This document shows positions 1 through 11,500 of a stretch of 42,956 bases of DNA, in pieces. Origin of the DNA: Plakobranchus ocellatus (Eukaryota; Mollusca; Gastropoda; Plakobranchidae); assembly GCA_019648995.1 (NCBI GenBank), contig BLXT01002152.1, positions 284,250-327,205 on the forward strand, read 5' to 3'. The first letter of the stretch is position 1, and each line of letters opens with the position of its first letter. Made by a program: the position numbers and the translations under genes. The notes under the pieces were generated by a model, which did no database searches, had not been told where the DNA came from, and saw only the letters and a list, made by a program, of their open reading frames with translations.

Positions 1-812
1 TTTTTTTTTTTTTTTTTTTTTAACAAATTTTGTTCTCAGCATTGAACATTATGAAGTTGCTTACTCTTGTTTTCCTCGCTGACTTTACTTTTGTTGATTC
101 AAAAGGAGTCAAGTTACTCATTTATAATGGAGAAATAAAAAACAAAACATGTTCTTTGGCCATTGATTTAAGTTGTATTCAATAATTATTTTTTTTCTTG
201 TTCTTTAATATAGAGAGCTCAACATGACCATTCTCTTACCTTTTACTCACATTTTCATAGATTAAATGATGTGTTTTCTGTTCAAGTAACTAAGATAACA
301 AAAACAATGATGGCAACGTTAACCTGATCCTAATTTCTGTTCTAAATATCTTTTTTGTTGGAGATATAAAAAATATCAAAACATAAATCATCTTATAAAA
401 CACGAGCAGATGGTCAAGGGGTGAAATTACCTGAAATTTGTGTGCTCACTTTTACCTGACATAAATTATTTACTCGTGGTTTCTCCTTTATTTCTCAGTG
501 TTGGCTCGAAATCCATCATTTCAATGTCCTTTGTTCTTAATTTTCACCATATTGAGTAGGCAGCTTTGTTAAATTATAAAACAAGACAGAAGAAAAAAAG
601 AAATAAAAAAAGGAAATGAGCTTCACGCTGTTTGTTTTTGTAATAAAAATGTATGACTTTCGCAATAAACGCAACTGTAGATATATTTCCAAAAAAAGAA
701 GCATTTTGCCATTTGTCCATTTCAATATTTTTTGTTTTTACTAATAAGTAGCATGGTCTAACCCTTTACTCTGTTTTGTCCCTCTCCCCCTTCCCTCCTG
801 TCTTGTTCACAG
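1..812 (+). other. ARRB1: beta-arrestin intron (partial, runs off the left edge)
   Basis: AT-rich non-coding sequence ending in a pyrimidine-rich tract (about 772-806) and the acceptor CACAG at 808-812. It begins with a 21-base T run that continues off the window. I see no coding exon in it; the 62-codon antisense frame at 537-725 is T/F-rich and unsupported. Upstream arrestin exons must lie to the left. Confidence 0.75.
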
Positions 813-953
813 AGAACTGGCTGTTGAGCTGCCATTCACACTAACCCACCCAAAGCCTCCAGACTCGCCACCGCCCTCCAGATCTGCCAGCATCGCTCCA
901 ACCGAGGCAGGAGATGCACCCATAGATACCAACCTTATCCAGTTAGACACCAA
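813..953 (+). CDS. ARRB1: beta-arrestin, penultimate coding exon (C-terminal tail)
   Basis: Beta-arrestin is the cytosolic adaptor that binds phosphorylated GPCRs, uncouples them from G proteins and links them to clathrin and AP2. This exon reads ELAVELPFTLTHPKP, the end of the arrestin C-domain (vertebrate proteins read VAVELPFTLMHPKP). A Pro/Ser-rich linker follows, then DTNLIQLDTN. LIQLD fits the clathrin-box pattern L-hydrophobic-x-hydrophobic-acidic (LIEL/F in vertebrates). The acceptor is CACAG at 808-812 and the donor is AA|GTGGGT after 953. The frame enters with one base of a split codon and leaves with two (AA, completed by T at 5804 to give Asn). Invertebrates usually have one non-visual arrestin (kurtz in Drosophila), so ARRB1 is used loosely; visual arrestins lack the clathrin box. 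Confidence 0.93.
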
Positions 954-979
954 GTGGGTTGGCTTCACTTGTTTATTTT

Positions 980-981
<2 letters not shown>

Positions 982-1026
<45 letters not shown>

Positions 1027-1033
1027 GTCTATC
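982..1033. repeat. (CT)n followed by (CTAT)n microsatellite
   Basis: A CT dinucleotide run to about 1010 passes directly into CTAT repeats to 1033. It lies 28 bp downstream of the arrestin donor. Open frames read across it are only Leu/Ser repeats. Confidence 0.95.
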
Positions 1034-1068
1034 AAGTATGTGTGTGTTTCTGTGTGTCTCTATCTCAA

Positions 1069-1072
<4 letters not shown>

Positions 1073-1137
<65 letters not shown>

Positions 1138-1152
1138 CTCTCTCTCTCTCTT
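1073..1152. repeat. (CT)n microsatellite, about 80 bp
   Basis: Nearly pure CT dinucleotides with one GTGT interruption near 1133. It lies just upstream of the 60-bp minisatellite and makes a long polypyrimidine tract on the transcribed strand. Length polymorphism is likely. Confidence 0.95.
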
Positions 1153-1274
1153 TGCTGTTTATAAACTATCAAGCTAACGGACTACTGTAAGAGCACCATA
1201 GATTTTGGAGCAAAAAGGATTGCAAAGACTGTATTTCCAGCACACCACACATACTTGTGTTGCTCTCAGTACTG

Positions 1275-1759
1275 TATTGTTTACAGGCAATCCCAGGGCC
1301 CCATAGAAATTCAGCCTGTGGCTCCTGCAGCCAGTATTGTTTACAGGCAATCCCAGGGCCCCATAGAAGTTCAGCCTGTGGCTCCTGCAGCCAGTATTGT
1401 TTACAGGCAATCCCAGGGCCCCATAGAAGTTCAGCATGTGGCTCCTGCAGCCAGTATTGTTTACAGGCAATCCCAGGGCCCCATAGAAGTTCAGCCTGTG
1501 GCTCCTGCAGCCAGTATTGTTTGTTTACAGGCAATCCCAGGGCCCCATAGAAGTTCAGCCTGTGGCTCCTGCAGCCAGTATTGTTTACAGGCAATCCCAG
1601 GGCTCCATAGAAGTTCAGCCTGTGGCTCCTGCAGCCAGTATTGTTTACAGGCAATCCCAGGGCCCCATAGAAGTTCAGCATGTGGCTCCTGAAGCCAGTA
1701 TTGTTTACAGGCAATCCCAGGGCCCCCACAGAACTTCAGCCTGTGACTCCTGCAGCCAT
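1275..1759. repeat. 60-bp minisatellite, eight head-to-tail copies
   Basis: Copies start at 1275, 1335, 1395, 1455, 1515, 1579, 1639 and 1699. The period is 60 bp except copy 5, which is 64 bp because of an extra TTGT-type duplication. The first seven copies differ by only one or a few bases; the last is most diverged. Each unit starts TATTGTTTACAGGCAATCCC and ends GGCTCCTGCAGCCAG. Since 60 is divisible by three, four of the six frames stay open through the array and give 20-residue repeat peptides (for example IVYRQSQGPIEV... on +). These look like arithmetic shadows, because the array lies inside the arrestin intron. Confidence 0.96.
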
Positions 1760-3408
1760 CTCAGCTGGTTACAATGAAGCCAGTCATGTTTACTGTTATG
1801 ATTGATTTTCAAGGAAACCTAGGAATTCTCCATAGATCCTGGAATTGTTGGCACCTTTTGGTGTTGCTGTTCATGAGTTTCACCTTGTTCTTCTCTAGGG
1901 GGAGGAGATTCTATTGCAATTTTATCATTGGTACAGGGTTGTTAAAAAAAAAAAACCCATTTTATATGTATGTTTATATGTATATGGCATAAGTCTGTGG
2001 GTTTTTCATCTGGTTTAAAACCTTCTGTGAGTGTATGGACTCCATACTGATTGTTTTAAAGCTGAAGGATCCTTGTGAATTGATTACCACGTAGGCTTGA
2101 ATATGGGATGATGTCAGCAACCAAAAAAACACCAAAAACTTTCGCCTATGCCTAGATCTAGGTCTTCCTTAATTCTGTTTATTCACTGATTGTCTGCTGT
2201 ATTGGAAACACACTAGGAGTCCAGTGTTGGCTCATGGATCACAATCTTGACTGTGAAAGGAAGAAATGTCAAGAGTTTTCTTGCCCTAGTGCTGGTTATG
2301 TTCCACACGCCCATGGCATATATTTTAATGGTAATAATACCTGGGTTTGTAGCATGAAACATTTAGAGATCAAGCTTACAGAAATAGTTACAAGAAAGTT
2401 TTTTCCCATTTTTTGTCTTGAATTTTGAGAGGTTTTTACTGCGTGTGGGCCTATCATGTCCCAAACTGTATCATCACAGCAGTGGAAGATTCTCTCACAC
2501 AGATAGAGATTGCTTGCTGAGTTAAGCCTCCATCTTTCTGTGAATGGACCAATCAGCTCAGTGTATCAGTAAGATAGGCTAGGCTAGGAACAACACATTG
2601 GCATTTCAAATGTGTGAAGAGGGGGGGAAAATTGTTGAAATCACATTTTCTTTTAAAAAATAATAGTAATACTATTAGTGATTGGGACATCCACCTCATG
2701 AACAGAATGGCTGGCAGTTCGCCATCAAAGCTTGTACCTGACAAGGGTGGAAAAACTGAAATCACTGTTGTGCTCATATACATGAGATCATTTAGACTAG
2801 TTCCAATAGAACTATGTAGTGTGTGTGTCTGTGTGTAGTTGGATGAGTGACTATGTGGTGGAGTGAGGAAGGCAACCCTGGAGAATGTGAGAAACATGTA
2901 CAAGCTGAGTTTCCCTCAGCCTCTTATATTTATTTGTTATTTTGAACACGTGTGAGCATTCAGCTGATTATCACATTTTCATCATCACATTTTTCTTCTA
3001 CATTTCCTTCATATCAAGTGGCGTTGAGAGTGATGGCTTTTGAAAACTGTATATATTTTTTTTAAATGCACCTTTTTTTAAACTGCACTTTTTTCCTTCC
3101 TGCTCATCTGCATTGAATTGATGCTAGCAAAGCTGTCGAGTAAACAGCGTAAGTAGACAGCATGTGATATCTGGGTGAGACTGGGGTGAGGTTGGCCCAC
3201 TTGATGCCAGGGGATGGGATGTGATTCATTTGTTGTTTGTAGGGAAATCAGAGGGTGGTTGTTTGCAGCCATGTATTTAAAAGAAAATTACCTTCATCTA
3301 GGGTCTTGCATGGCACGGCACGACACTACTGAAGCTCAGTGTGTATGTGTACGTGTGTGTATGTGCTCTCTAGCATGAGTGACTTCTCACACACTACCCT
3401 CACTTCTT

Positions 3409-3620
3409 CAGGAGTAGGTTTGGAAATACAATGGATTTTTTCTTTGTTAACTGAATTATTCAGGACTAGATATGGAGTAGATTTTTTTTTTTCATTGAAT
3501 CATTCAGGAGTAGATATGGAATAGATTTTTTTTTCACTGAATCATTCAGGCCTAGATATGGAATAGATTTTTTTTTCATTGAATCATCCAGGAGTAGATG
3601 TGGAAATAGACTGGGTTGTT
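3409..3620. repeat. imperfect ~45-bp tandem repeat
   Basis: About five diverged units containing CAGGAGTAGATATGGAATAG, a T run, and then a variant of ACTGAATCATT. The T-run length varies between units. It lies within the arrestin intron and looks non-coding. Confidence 0.85.
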
Positions 3621-4374
3621 TTGTGTGGTTTTTTTCACTAAATCAAAATTGTGCAACTGTTTCCTTAAAGTTGTGAGGTATGTGTTTCTTAAAATGAGGC
3701 AGTGTAGATGCTCTGCCCTTCTGTTTCACTTTTGGTCATTTGGTCACTCACTCAGTTGTTATTGGTTGTGAAGTTCAGAAGGGGAGAATAATTTTTCACC
3801 ACTACCATTTTTCTTTCTCACATCCTCTTGTGTTCTATCTAAATTTGTTTGAACTGTCACAAATGCTCTCAAAGATTTTGATGGGCATGGAAAGAGCAAA
3901 AATCACACATTTTACACAGAGCATGGATTCCCTTCACACATGCAGAATATCATGTGACCTAATAACCCACAAAATGTGTCTCAGCAGATGCTAGAGGCGG
4001 ATATAAAACTAAGCAGCAAAATATTAGAACTTGCTAGGGGATCTTGAAAATAAAAAAAATGTTAAAACCATTGAAACATGCAAAATGAAGTAATATTTAT
4101 AATAAAAAAAAAACTTCTTCAGCTGAGCTTGTCTATTTTGCTGAGTATCCTCCTGTGGGATTTGTAGACATTGGTCTCAACGGATGTGTGAGTGGACTGG
4201 TCACAATTTGTCTGTCACTTCCAGCATTTGGGGGGAAATTGGAGGAGAGACTGTAGAAAATGTTTCAGAATTATAACAAAGTTTTTCATTTGCCATTTCA
4301 TTTTGTAGGTTGTCACTTCTCACAGACTTTTCCTTAATTTTGAATTAAAAAGAAGTAAAAACGTGGGCTTTCTG

Positions 4375-4400
4375 CCATCATCATCATCATCATCATCATT
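4375..4400. repeat. (CAT)n microsatellite
   Basis: Eight to nine CAT units, followed by degenerate ATT/GTC triplets to about 4455. The antisense 103-codon frame over it (4334-4645) is explained by the repeat, which reads Met-rich. Confidence 0.92.
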
Positions 4401-5803
4401 GTTTTTGTCATTATCGTCATTGTCATTATCATCATTGACATTGCTGTTATCATTGATATAATCACATCAACACCCGTACTCAATTTAAACATTATTACAG
4501 TGGAAATCTCAGAGGCCAGAGTCTGATAATTCAAAGTTCTCAAGATTATAGGATTTTTTCTTCTCTTTGGCTTTGTTAGAGTTGATCTCATCATCCCAAA
4601 TGGAAAGATGACTATTTTATTAAATTGGAGGACTGTGGATGGCATTAAAACATTTTTTTTTTTGCATCTTCCACCAGGTCAGTCTCATGATCTTTTGACT
4701 ATAAAGCAAAGCTAACAACCGCAAAACAAAGAAACACAAAACATTCTCTATTGAAACCAAGCTGAAGGTTTTGCATGAAGGAAATAATTTGGCAAAAGCC
4801 TTTTGAAAAAGAAATTCTTTGGAAAGGCTCTTTAACTAGATTCTGTGACACTGCTAAACATTTTTTAAAAATTATGAAGGCTGATTCGAAACCTCAATTT
4901 AAAATTCTGGTACAATTTGAATAAGGACGTTTCCTCTGTATACAAATTTATATAGTATAAATTTACATTTTATCAAATTTTTATAGATTTATCAAGGCTT
5001 GTAAATCTTAAATCCTCACTGTTCTATTAACCCCACTAAAATTTCAAAACACAACAACAGCAAAAAAATGTATGCTTCACTAATATTTCTGAAAGAGAGA
5101 GAGAGGGATATAAGGAGACTGTCTGAGTACATTTTACTTCTCTTACCTTCGTTTCACCACCCTTATTATTGTGTGCCCTCTCTTTCTCTCTCTCTCTTTT
5201 TCCCTGACGGCAAGATTGTAGCTCCCACAATGCTGTGACTCTAGCATCACCTGTTTTAGCTCTTTCTGGTTTTTCTACTTCCTTTGTGGTCTTTTTTGCC
5301 TGTGTCAGTATTGCTTAGCATTTGAGAAAAAATCAGTACAGTTTAGTCCATTTCTAATAATTTGTAATGTAAATTTTGACAGAAGGACCTTCCACTTTTT
5401 ACTGTTTTCATTGCTAATGAATAAGGATGCTATAATGTTGAAGTGAAATTTAAAAAAAGGAAGAAAAAAAAATTAAGTTAATGTTTGGATCACTGCTGAA
5501 CAACTTGAAGAGCAATATAACTTTGATTACTGTTTATTTGGTCAGGTTACTCAACACACTAAGTCTCAACTATGTTGGACATTATTTGAGTTGAAAGTAT
5601 TTTTTTTTGTTACTTATTTTGCCTTTGTTTTCTGTTCCTTTTTGTTTTTTTCTTTTTATTTTTGTTTTTGTTTTTTTTCTGTTCTTTGTTAAAGTTTGAG
5701 TAAAACTGAGAGATAATTTATTTATTGTGTAGGTAAAGCATTGAGTGTAAGAAAGTTTATGCTGAATCTCTAGTGCTTTCTCTCTCTCTCTTTTTCTCTG
5801 CAG

Positions 5804-5903
5804 TGGCGAAGCTTTCTATGGAGACAAGGATGATGACTTCATATTTGAAGACTTTGCTCGACTACGTCTGAAAGGTCATGAAGGGGACGACACCGAGGCT
5901 TAA
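5804..5903 (+). CDS. ARRB1: beta-arrestin, last coding exon with stop
   Basis: Completes the split Asn codon and encodes 32 residues, GEAFYGDKDDDFIFEDFARL then RLKGHEGDDTEA, with stop TAA at 5901-5903. The acidic stretch followed by FEDFARLR matches the FxxFxxxR AP2 beta-adaptin-binding motif of beta-arrestins (vertebrate: DIVFEDFARQRLKG). Together with the upstream LIQLD box this gives the two endocytic motifs of a non-visual arrestin. The tail after RLKG is short (8 residues) compared with mammalian arrestin-1. The acceptor is TTTTTCTCTGCAG ending at 5803. Confidence 0.95.
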
Positions 5904-6290
5904 AGTAACTTTGCTCCTGGGTTGTGAGCCGGTTGTCAAAACATTTTCATCATCGTAACTCTCCAGTGGGGTGAAACCAGTGTTGGCTTGATTGGTCTCC
6001 CCTGCGGCTTGCAAGTCCTGAAGTGACACAGGAGAAATGCGGATTTGCTTCCTCAATAGATCGTAAAAATTTTGGACAAATTGCAGTTCTACATCACCTC
6101 TCATTATTTCATATCTCCTATATCTTCTTGTGTGTGAAAGTATTGACAGAAAAGAATGAAGTTTGTCTCAAAATAATTATTGTATTCTATTGCTGAGGAT
6201 CTGTATAAATTTCGTACCTTGAAGAATCTGAAAATGGCCTGTAAACTGCATTGTTTTTAATGTGACAATAAATGTTAAATGTTAGAATGT
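5904..6290 (+). other. ARRB1: beta-arrestin 3'UTR, proximal form
   Basis: Sequence after the stop up to the first canonical polyadenylation signal, AATAAA at 6267-6272, followed by a GT-rich stretch (about 6285-6300) typical of a downstream element. The 5904-6156 part is unusual for a 3'UTR because the opposite strand is open and coding-like (see findings). The transcript may continue to more distal signals. Confidence 0.6.
6267..6272 (+). terminator. polyadenylation signal AATAAA, proximal
   Basis: First AATAAA after the arrestin stop, 364 bases downstream, with a GT-rich tract following. Cleavage would be expected about 15-25 bases further on. Confidence 0.6.
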
Positions 6291-7247
6291 GGAGTGTGGA
6301 GAAGGAGTCTTGGTCTAGGTGAGAGAGTGTGCTCTGCTGGAATAGCATGATCGGAAATTTGTTTCTCTACATCGTTGTAGAAAAGAAAACAAAGAGAAGA
6401 GTTTCAAAGTTGAACACTGAATCATTGATTTGCAGTCACATACACAAACAAAAATGTTTCTAATTACAAAATATTGTCCTGGAAAAAATGCAATGTATAA
6501 GAAAGGAAAGAGAAGCCAAGTTGGATGTCTGTTGACACTGAAGTCTAATTATTCCAAGTATAAAGCTGGTTCAAAATTCTGAGGTGAAATAAGGCTATTA
6601 AAATGGAAGATATTCATTACTCAAAAAGTAGGTTCTCTGGTTGGATGTTTAAAGTACAATTTCTTTCTTGTTTTTTTTTTTTTTAACATTGAAAAAAAAA
6701 ATTTTTAATTACAAATATTTGTATTTGTATGTGTACAGAGCAAGCTAGTGGGTTAGGGAACAGTTTAAATGAGTGATGAATCACAGTGTACAGATTTGTA
6801 GAAGTCCAATGTATAACCACAATTCAGGCAAGTGTCAACTGAAAACAAGTGAAGCATTTGTGTTTAATTTTTTTTTTCTTCCCCCAAGATCATCATGAAG
6901 CTTATTCGTATATTCCTGTATATTATCTAAGTTCCCTTATTAACATAAAAATTCAGCAGCAAATGTTGATATAGTGTACTTATTTAAAATGGCTTCACAA
7001 AAGATTGACAATTTTTTTTTTTTTGTTTAAATAGAGAAAAAATGTAGACGAAATGATGTTAAAATTGCATTAATTTCAAAGACATCTCTTGTGTTTTTGT
7101 AATAGTTGTTTGCCATTAATAACGTTAGGGAAGAAAAAAAATTTTAATTTGCTGAAATTTCTGGATGGAAAAAAAGTTCCCTTTTTAGTCATTTCACAAC
7201 ATCTTTAAACTGCGTTGTTATAAGTACAATAAGAGTAAGCCTAATAT

Positions 7248-7450
7248 GAACTGAAGTGAGTGCAGTGTGTGTGGTATGTTTATGAAGTGAGCTGGGGTGG
7301 GTGTGTGCTGTGTTTATGAAGCTGATCAAGCATGTGTTCTATGAAGTAAACTGCGGTGTGTGTGAAGAGAGCTGTTGTGCATATGGTGTGTTATGAAGGA
7401 ACTTTGGTGTGCATATTGCGTTTTACGAAGTGAACTCGATGTGTTTTATG
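7248..7450. repeat. degenerate GT-rich tandem repeat around TATGAAGTGAACTG
   Basis: About six diverged units, each with a form of TATGAAGTGAACTG followed by a GTGTGTG-rich spacer, at roughly 25-50 bp spacing. Unit length and sequence are too variable for a recent expansion. Confidence 0.7.
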
Positions 7451-7655
7451 TGGCTCCTGGTGAAGTTTTAAAAAGGTTCTCACTATTTTATGGATGCTAA
7501 TATGCTTTCTCTCTCCTCTCTTCTCTTCTCTCTTTCCCTTTCTGTCCTCCAACCACCATATCCATACATCCTTACCTCTGCATCCCTCCTTCTTGCTCTG
7601 TTCTTTCAGCATCCAATTATAAGCCACTTTATCTTCATGCATTGTAATGATTCAG

Positions 7656-7678
7656 TACACACACACACACACACACAC
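7656..7678. repeat. (AC)n microsatellite
   Basis: About 11 uninterrupted AC units. Confidence 0.93.
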
Positions 7679-8562
7679 CTATGGTAATTGTCAAAAACAT
7701 ATGAATTTCTTTATATTCATGTTATGTTGTATGATACATATTTTGTGTAACAATGGCGTTTAGTAATCATCATGTGACTTGAGAATCTAGTACTACATGT
7801 TTTGTAAGGGGAAACAGTCATAACTAATGGATTTATAATCTCAATCGCGCTTTTTAGAAAATTGTCGTGGAAAGTTTTCAGTTTGTGAATGTTGACATCA
7901 CCTGTTGCTACCCAAACAAAGATCTCTGCTCTCTAAATCCAAAGGGAAACAAACATTTTTGGACAAGTTTTTGTTTTTGGACAGAGTGAACCTTTGTGAA
8001 TATAACGTAACAAGATACCCATTTTCCAGGGTGTTGTTCCTCAAAAGGATGCCCTAAAGTCATTACAATAAAAAAGTATGCACATTGTAAAAGAAACAAT
8101 ATGGAACAGTTCACAGGACAAACTATCATATTTTGAGAGCAGTGACTAAAGATACAAATACATGCTCAGTTTTAACAATGTCAAACTGCAGATGAACATT
8201 TCATGTATATTTAGGGTGAGGTTTTTGCTTTTTTTTTTAAATAGCGACTCTAGAACAGGCAAGAAAATATGATAATCTTCACTGTTGTCATCGTGCATTT
8301 GTTGAGCATCTGGTCAACTCTCGTGACTCCAAACATTCAAAAACATCTTTTTTTTTTTTTTACAATTCTCTAAAGAATCACAACAATTCAAATCAAACGA
8401 ATTTGAATGTTTGGCTCTTTTTTCTCCTGTCTTCTGCTTCATGTGTCGGATCTGAATTAATGTTTGACTTACATTTTTCTGCTCAGATGTTCTGCCTAAG
8501 GCTGAGGATTCATTAACATCTTTCCTCAGAGTCCAGCTGTTGACATGCCCTGCTTCTTTACA

Positions 8563-8582
8563 ATATATATATATATATATAT
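8563..8582. repeat. (AT)n microsatellite
   Basis: About ten AT units in non-coding sequence. Confidence 0.93.
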
Positions 8583-11500
8583 TTAAGATTGAGAGGAGAA
8601 TTTGGGAAGAACTCCCACAAAATGGGTCAAGCTTAGGATCTACATCTCTGAGATCTAACCAAAAGTTATGAAAAAAAAAAGTAAAAATTTTCAATGCTAT
8701 AGGTGCAGAAAGTCTGTCAACTTATTAAAGGAAAGATCTCTACCTAAAGAAGTAAGATGTTTTTTGTCAAAAAAAAAGCTAATGAGTTTCATTTAGATTT
8801 GTAGAGTCAATGGTGCTCCACTCATTTTGTGGGATTGGACCACTGCACATTTGAAGTTTGAAACTTACTTGCTGCAGTTCTGCATGGCTCAGGTTCTGAC
8901 AGTTACTTGTATTTGGAGTTTCATTTTCATAAACTCCTGCCTGCTAATTATTTTCTTCTCTAGGTTTCGTTTTTTTCTCCGTCTCTGAATTTTTTTGCAA
9001 CCCAATTGTGTGGTGTCTGTCATAAGCTGCCATATTGTGTGTTTAGAAGACTGCAGGTTTAAATCTTAGCTCAGTGAACTTTCAACTCTTTGGAAACACA
9101 CTTTACGTCATGTCCTTTCAATGGGTAACCTCCTCTTGTACATGTTCTGCTATAGTTTGTTTCCCCTGAATGCCTGAAGTGTGTACTCAGTTTTTGTAGA
9201 TTCTTTCCGCTACCTCCTAGTTGTTGATTTTTTTACTCTTTTATTGTTTCTGATTAAAATACGTTTTGTTTTCTAAAGTCCTTTGGTTAAAAAATTTTGA
9301 TAATCTAATTTGTTATTTTTCTTTTTTTGAAAATTTGATTTTATTGTCAAGATTTGATAGATTAAAAAAAAAAAAAGCATGAGGTTTGTCTAATATGTAA
9401 AGTTTTTAAAAACCAATCATTTCTAACGGAACATTAATTTTTGTATTATTTTGACCAAGCATTGTGTTTGCTGAATATCCAACATCAATGACCCAAGAAC
9501 TTATCAGTCCCAACGTTATTAGTTGCCATTTCTTTTTGGTTTTAACTCTACTTTTCTATGTCTTTGAGTTTGGCGTCAAGCTTTACATTTCAGAAGTTTG
9601 AGAATATGTGTGTGTGTTTCACCAGGGTTTTGTATGAGTGTTCTTATAATATTGAATGTGGGTGTACATGTTGAAAATTGTAACAAATGCCATTGGTGAA
9701 TATAATTGGTCATCGGTTTCCCTTTTTATAAAATGTATAGAAGTTTAAAGAGTTGCATTTTATATTCTAGTCCCTCAAAACTTTTGTTCTGTTGTTTCAA
9801 TGCCTGTCTTAAATATTCATGCTTAATTCAGGTATTATTGTTACATTTTCCTGTATCATGAATTGGTTAAGATTTAGTTTGGTAAGGATTTTGCCATTTC
9901 ATATGTTGTATTCTTTTTTTTTTTGTTTTGTTTTATTATTTCTCATTCATGTTGTTCAAGATAAATGATATTTTATGTTACACAATATTGTGTGTGACAG
10001 AAACCAGTGTCAAATTGTCTGTGATACATAAATATTATGATATATTACATTATATACACATACAAGCTATGTATGTGTGTGTGTGTGCTTGCTTGTGTGC
10101 CCGACACCATTTCTTGTCCTGACTGTCCTTGGATTTGATTGTGAGAACTGTAAATTCCTTGCCACTGGTTCACTGATTTGAAATTGTTACGTGTATAAAT
10201 GAAACATTGGTCAGAACACCGAAGCAAGTTTCATTCTTTCAACAATTTTTTTACCCATAGTTTGTGTTTGATTGAGAAAAAATTACGTCCATTTTGCATA
10301 TTATTGCTGTTTTATATTTTTTGTATCTCTTGCTGATCCTGTTTCTTTGAGGAAAGAGTCTTGTAGCCTTAAAAAAACAAAAAAAAAGAAAAGGTTACAA
10401 GCACATTTTTTATTTCAGCTAATTCGGTTTTAAGTAAACTATTTTACCTCTCTTTTCCTTGATTTAGAAAGGGTAGGAAAACAATAGATTATTTACTTGA
10501 AATTGAACTCTATTGCAACTGGAGCGTAAAAAAATTAAGCAGTTGGAATGGCTCAAACTATTGGCTGGTTACTTATGTGTGTCTGCTCTTGTGCTTGGAC
10601 CAGTTTCTGCCATTGGATGTAATACATACTTATAGCTTTGCATTTTTGCATTTGCGTGTAATAATTGTCCACAATAAAAGATCCATATTGTAATGAAGGG
10701 AGGGAATGCATGAGGAGAAGAAGTTACGCGCCACCTGTATCAATTCTCTTTGTGCTTCTCGCATCCATAAGAATCATCTAAATAATTCTCTACATGTCCC
10801 TTTTCTTTCCTTTTTTTGGTAAACTTTTTGAGTTACATTTTTTTTTCTTTTTTGTCGGGATTTTGAGGGGCAGAATTGCCTCTACTCATGAAAAAAAAAC
10901 ATTTCAATGTATATTTTAGATACTTGTCAGCCTGGTTAAGGAAGATTTTTGTGCAATATGTTAGGTTTCAAAACTTAACTTGCTTATGTAAGCTTTTATC
11001 AATACGTTATTTTGCATTTATATTTTTATCCGATTAGCAATCTGCCTAATAAAAAAGCACTAAGTAGTAAATAATGTGACTTAATTTCTTTGTGTTTAAA
11101 AAATTTGCAAATGTGAAGCCACCAGAGTAAAATAATTACAAGTCAAATCTGGAATGTCTAGGCCTGCAATGTAAAATTTATACAGGAAAAAAAAAAACGT
11201 CTCTATCTCAATTTCATCAAAGGTTCATACAAATTCAAAAGTCATTACTTCTTGTCAATAAAAATTTATAAAAAAAGTCCTCAGTGCTTAATTAGGATAT
11301 CACAAGTGACAAGAGTGATTTGCTGTTGTGGCCTCACATACCATGTTTTCTATATTGTGTCTCCATTCACATGTTACTGCAATCTCAAGTCTCGATTGAC
11401 TCGTCAGATCAGCCATTATGTATAAATGCGAGGCTGACCAAGGGGAAAAAGTTATTTGCCCCCCCTCCAAAGACCTACAACAGTTTTGCTTATCTATTTC

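Larger units (their letters stand above)
954..5803 (+). other. ARRB1: beta-arrestin last intron
   Basis: A 4.85-kb GT-AG intron, donor GTGGGT at 954 and acceptor CTCTGCAG ending at 5803 after a CT-rich tract. It contains two CT microsatellites, a TATC run, an eight-copy 60-bp minisatellite (1275-1759), a decayed 45-bp tandem array (3409-3620) and a CAT repeat (4375-4400). The rest is AT-rich sequence in which I see no exon. Confidence 0.85.

Noticed and set aside
954..1190. Leu/Ser-rich small proteins
   Set aside because: Translation of CT and CTAT microsatellites.
1275..1759. CRISPR-like direct repeats
   Set aside because: Repeats are contiguous without unique spacers and the genome is eukaryotic; this is a minisatellite.
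1169..1777. Five long overlapping frames on both strands over the 60-bp array
   Set aside because: Explained by a repeat period divisible by three inside an intron; four frames are open for arithmetic reasons and the peptides match nothing I know.
4334..4645. 103-codon - strand frame rich in Met
   Set aside because: Caused by the CAT triplet repeat; no splice or promoter support.
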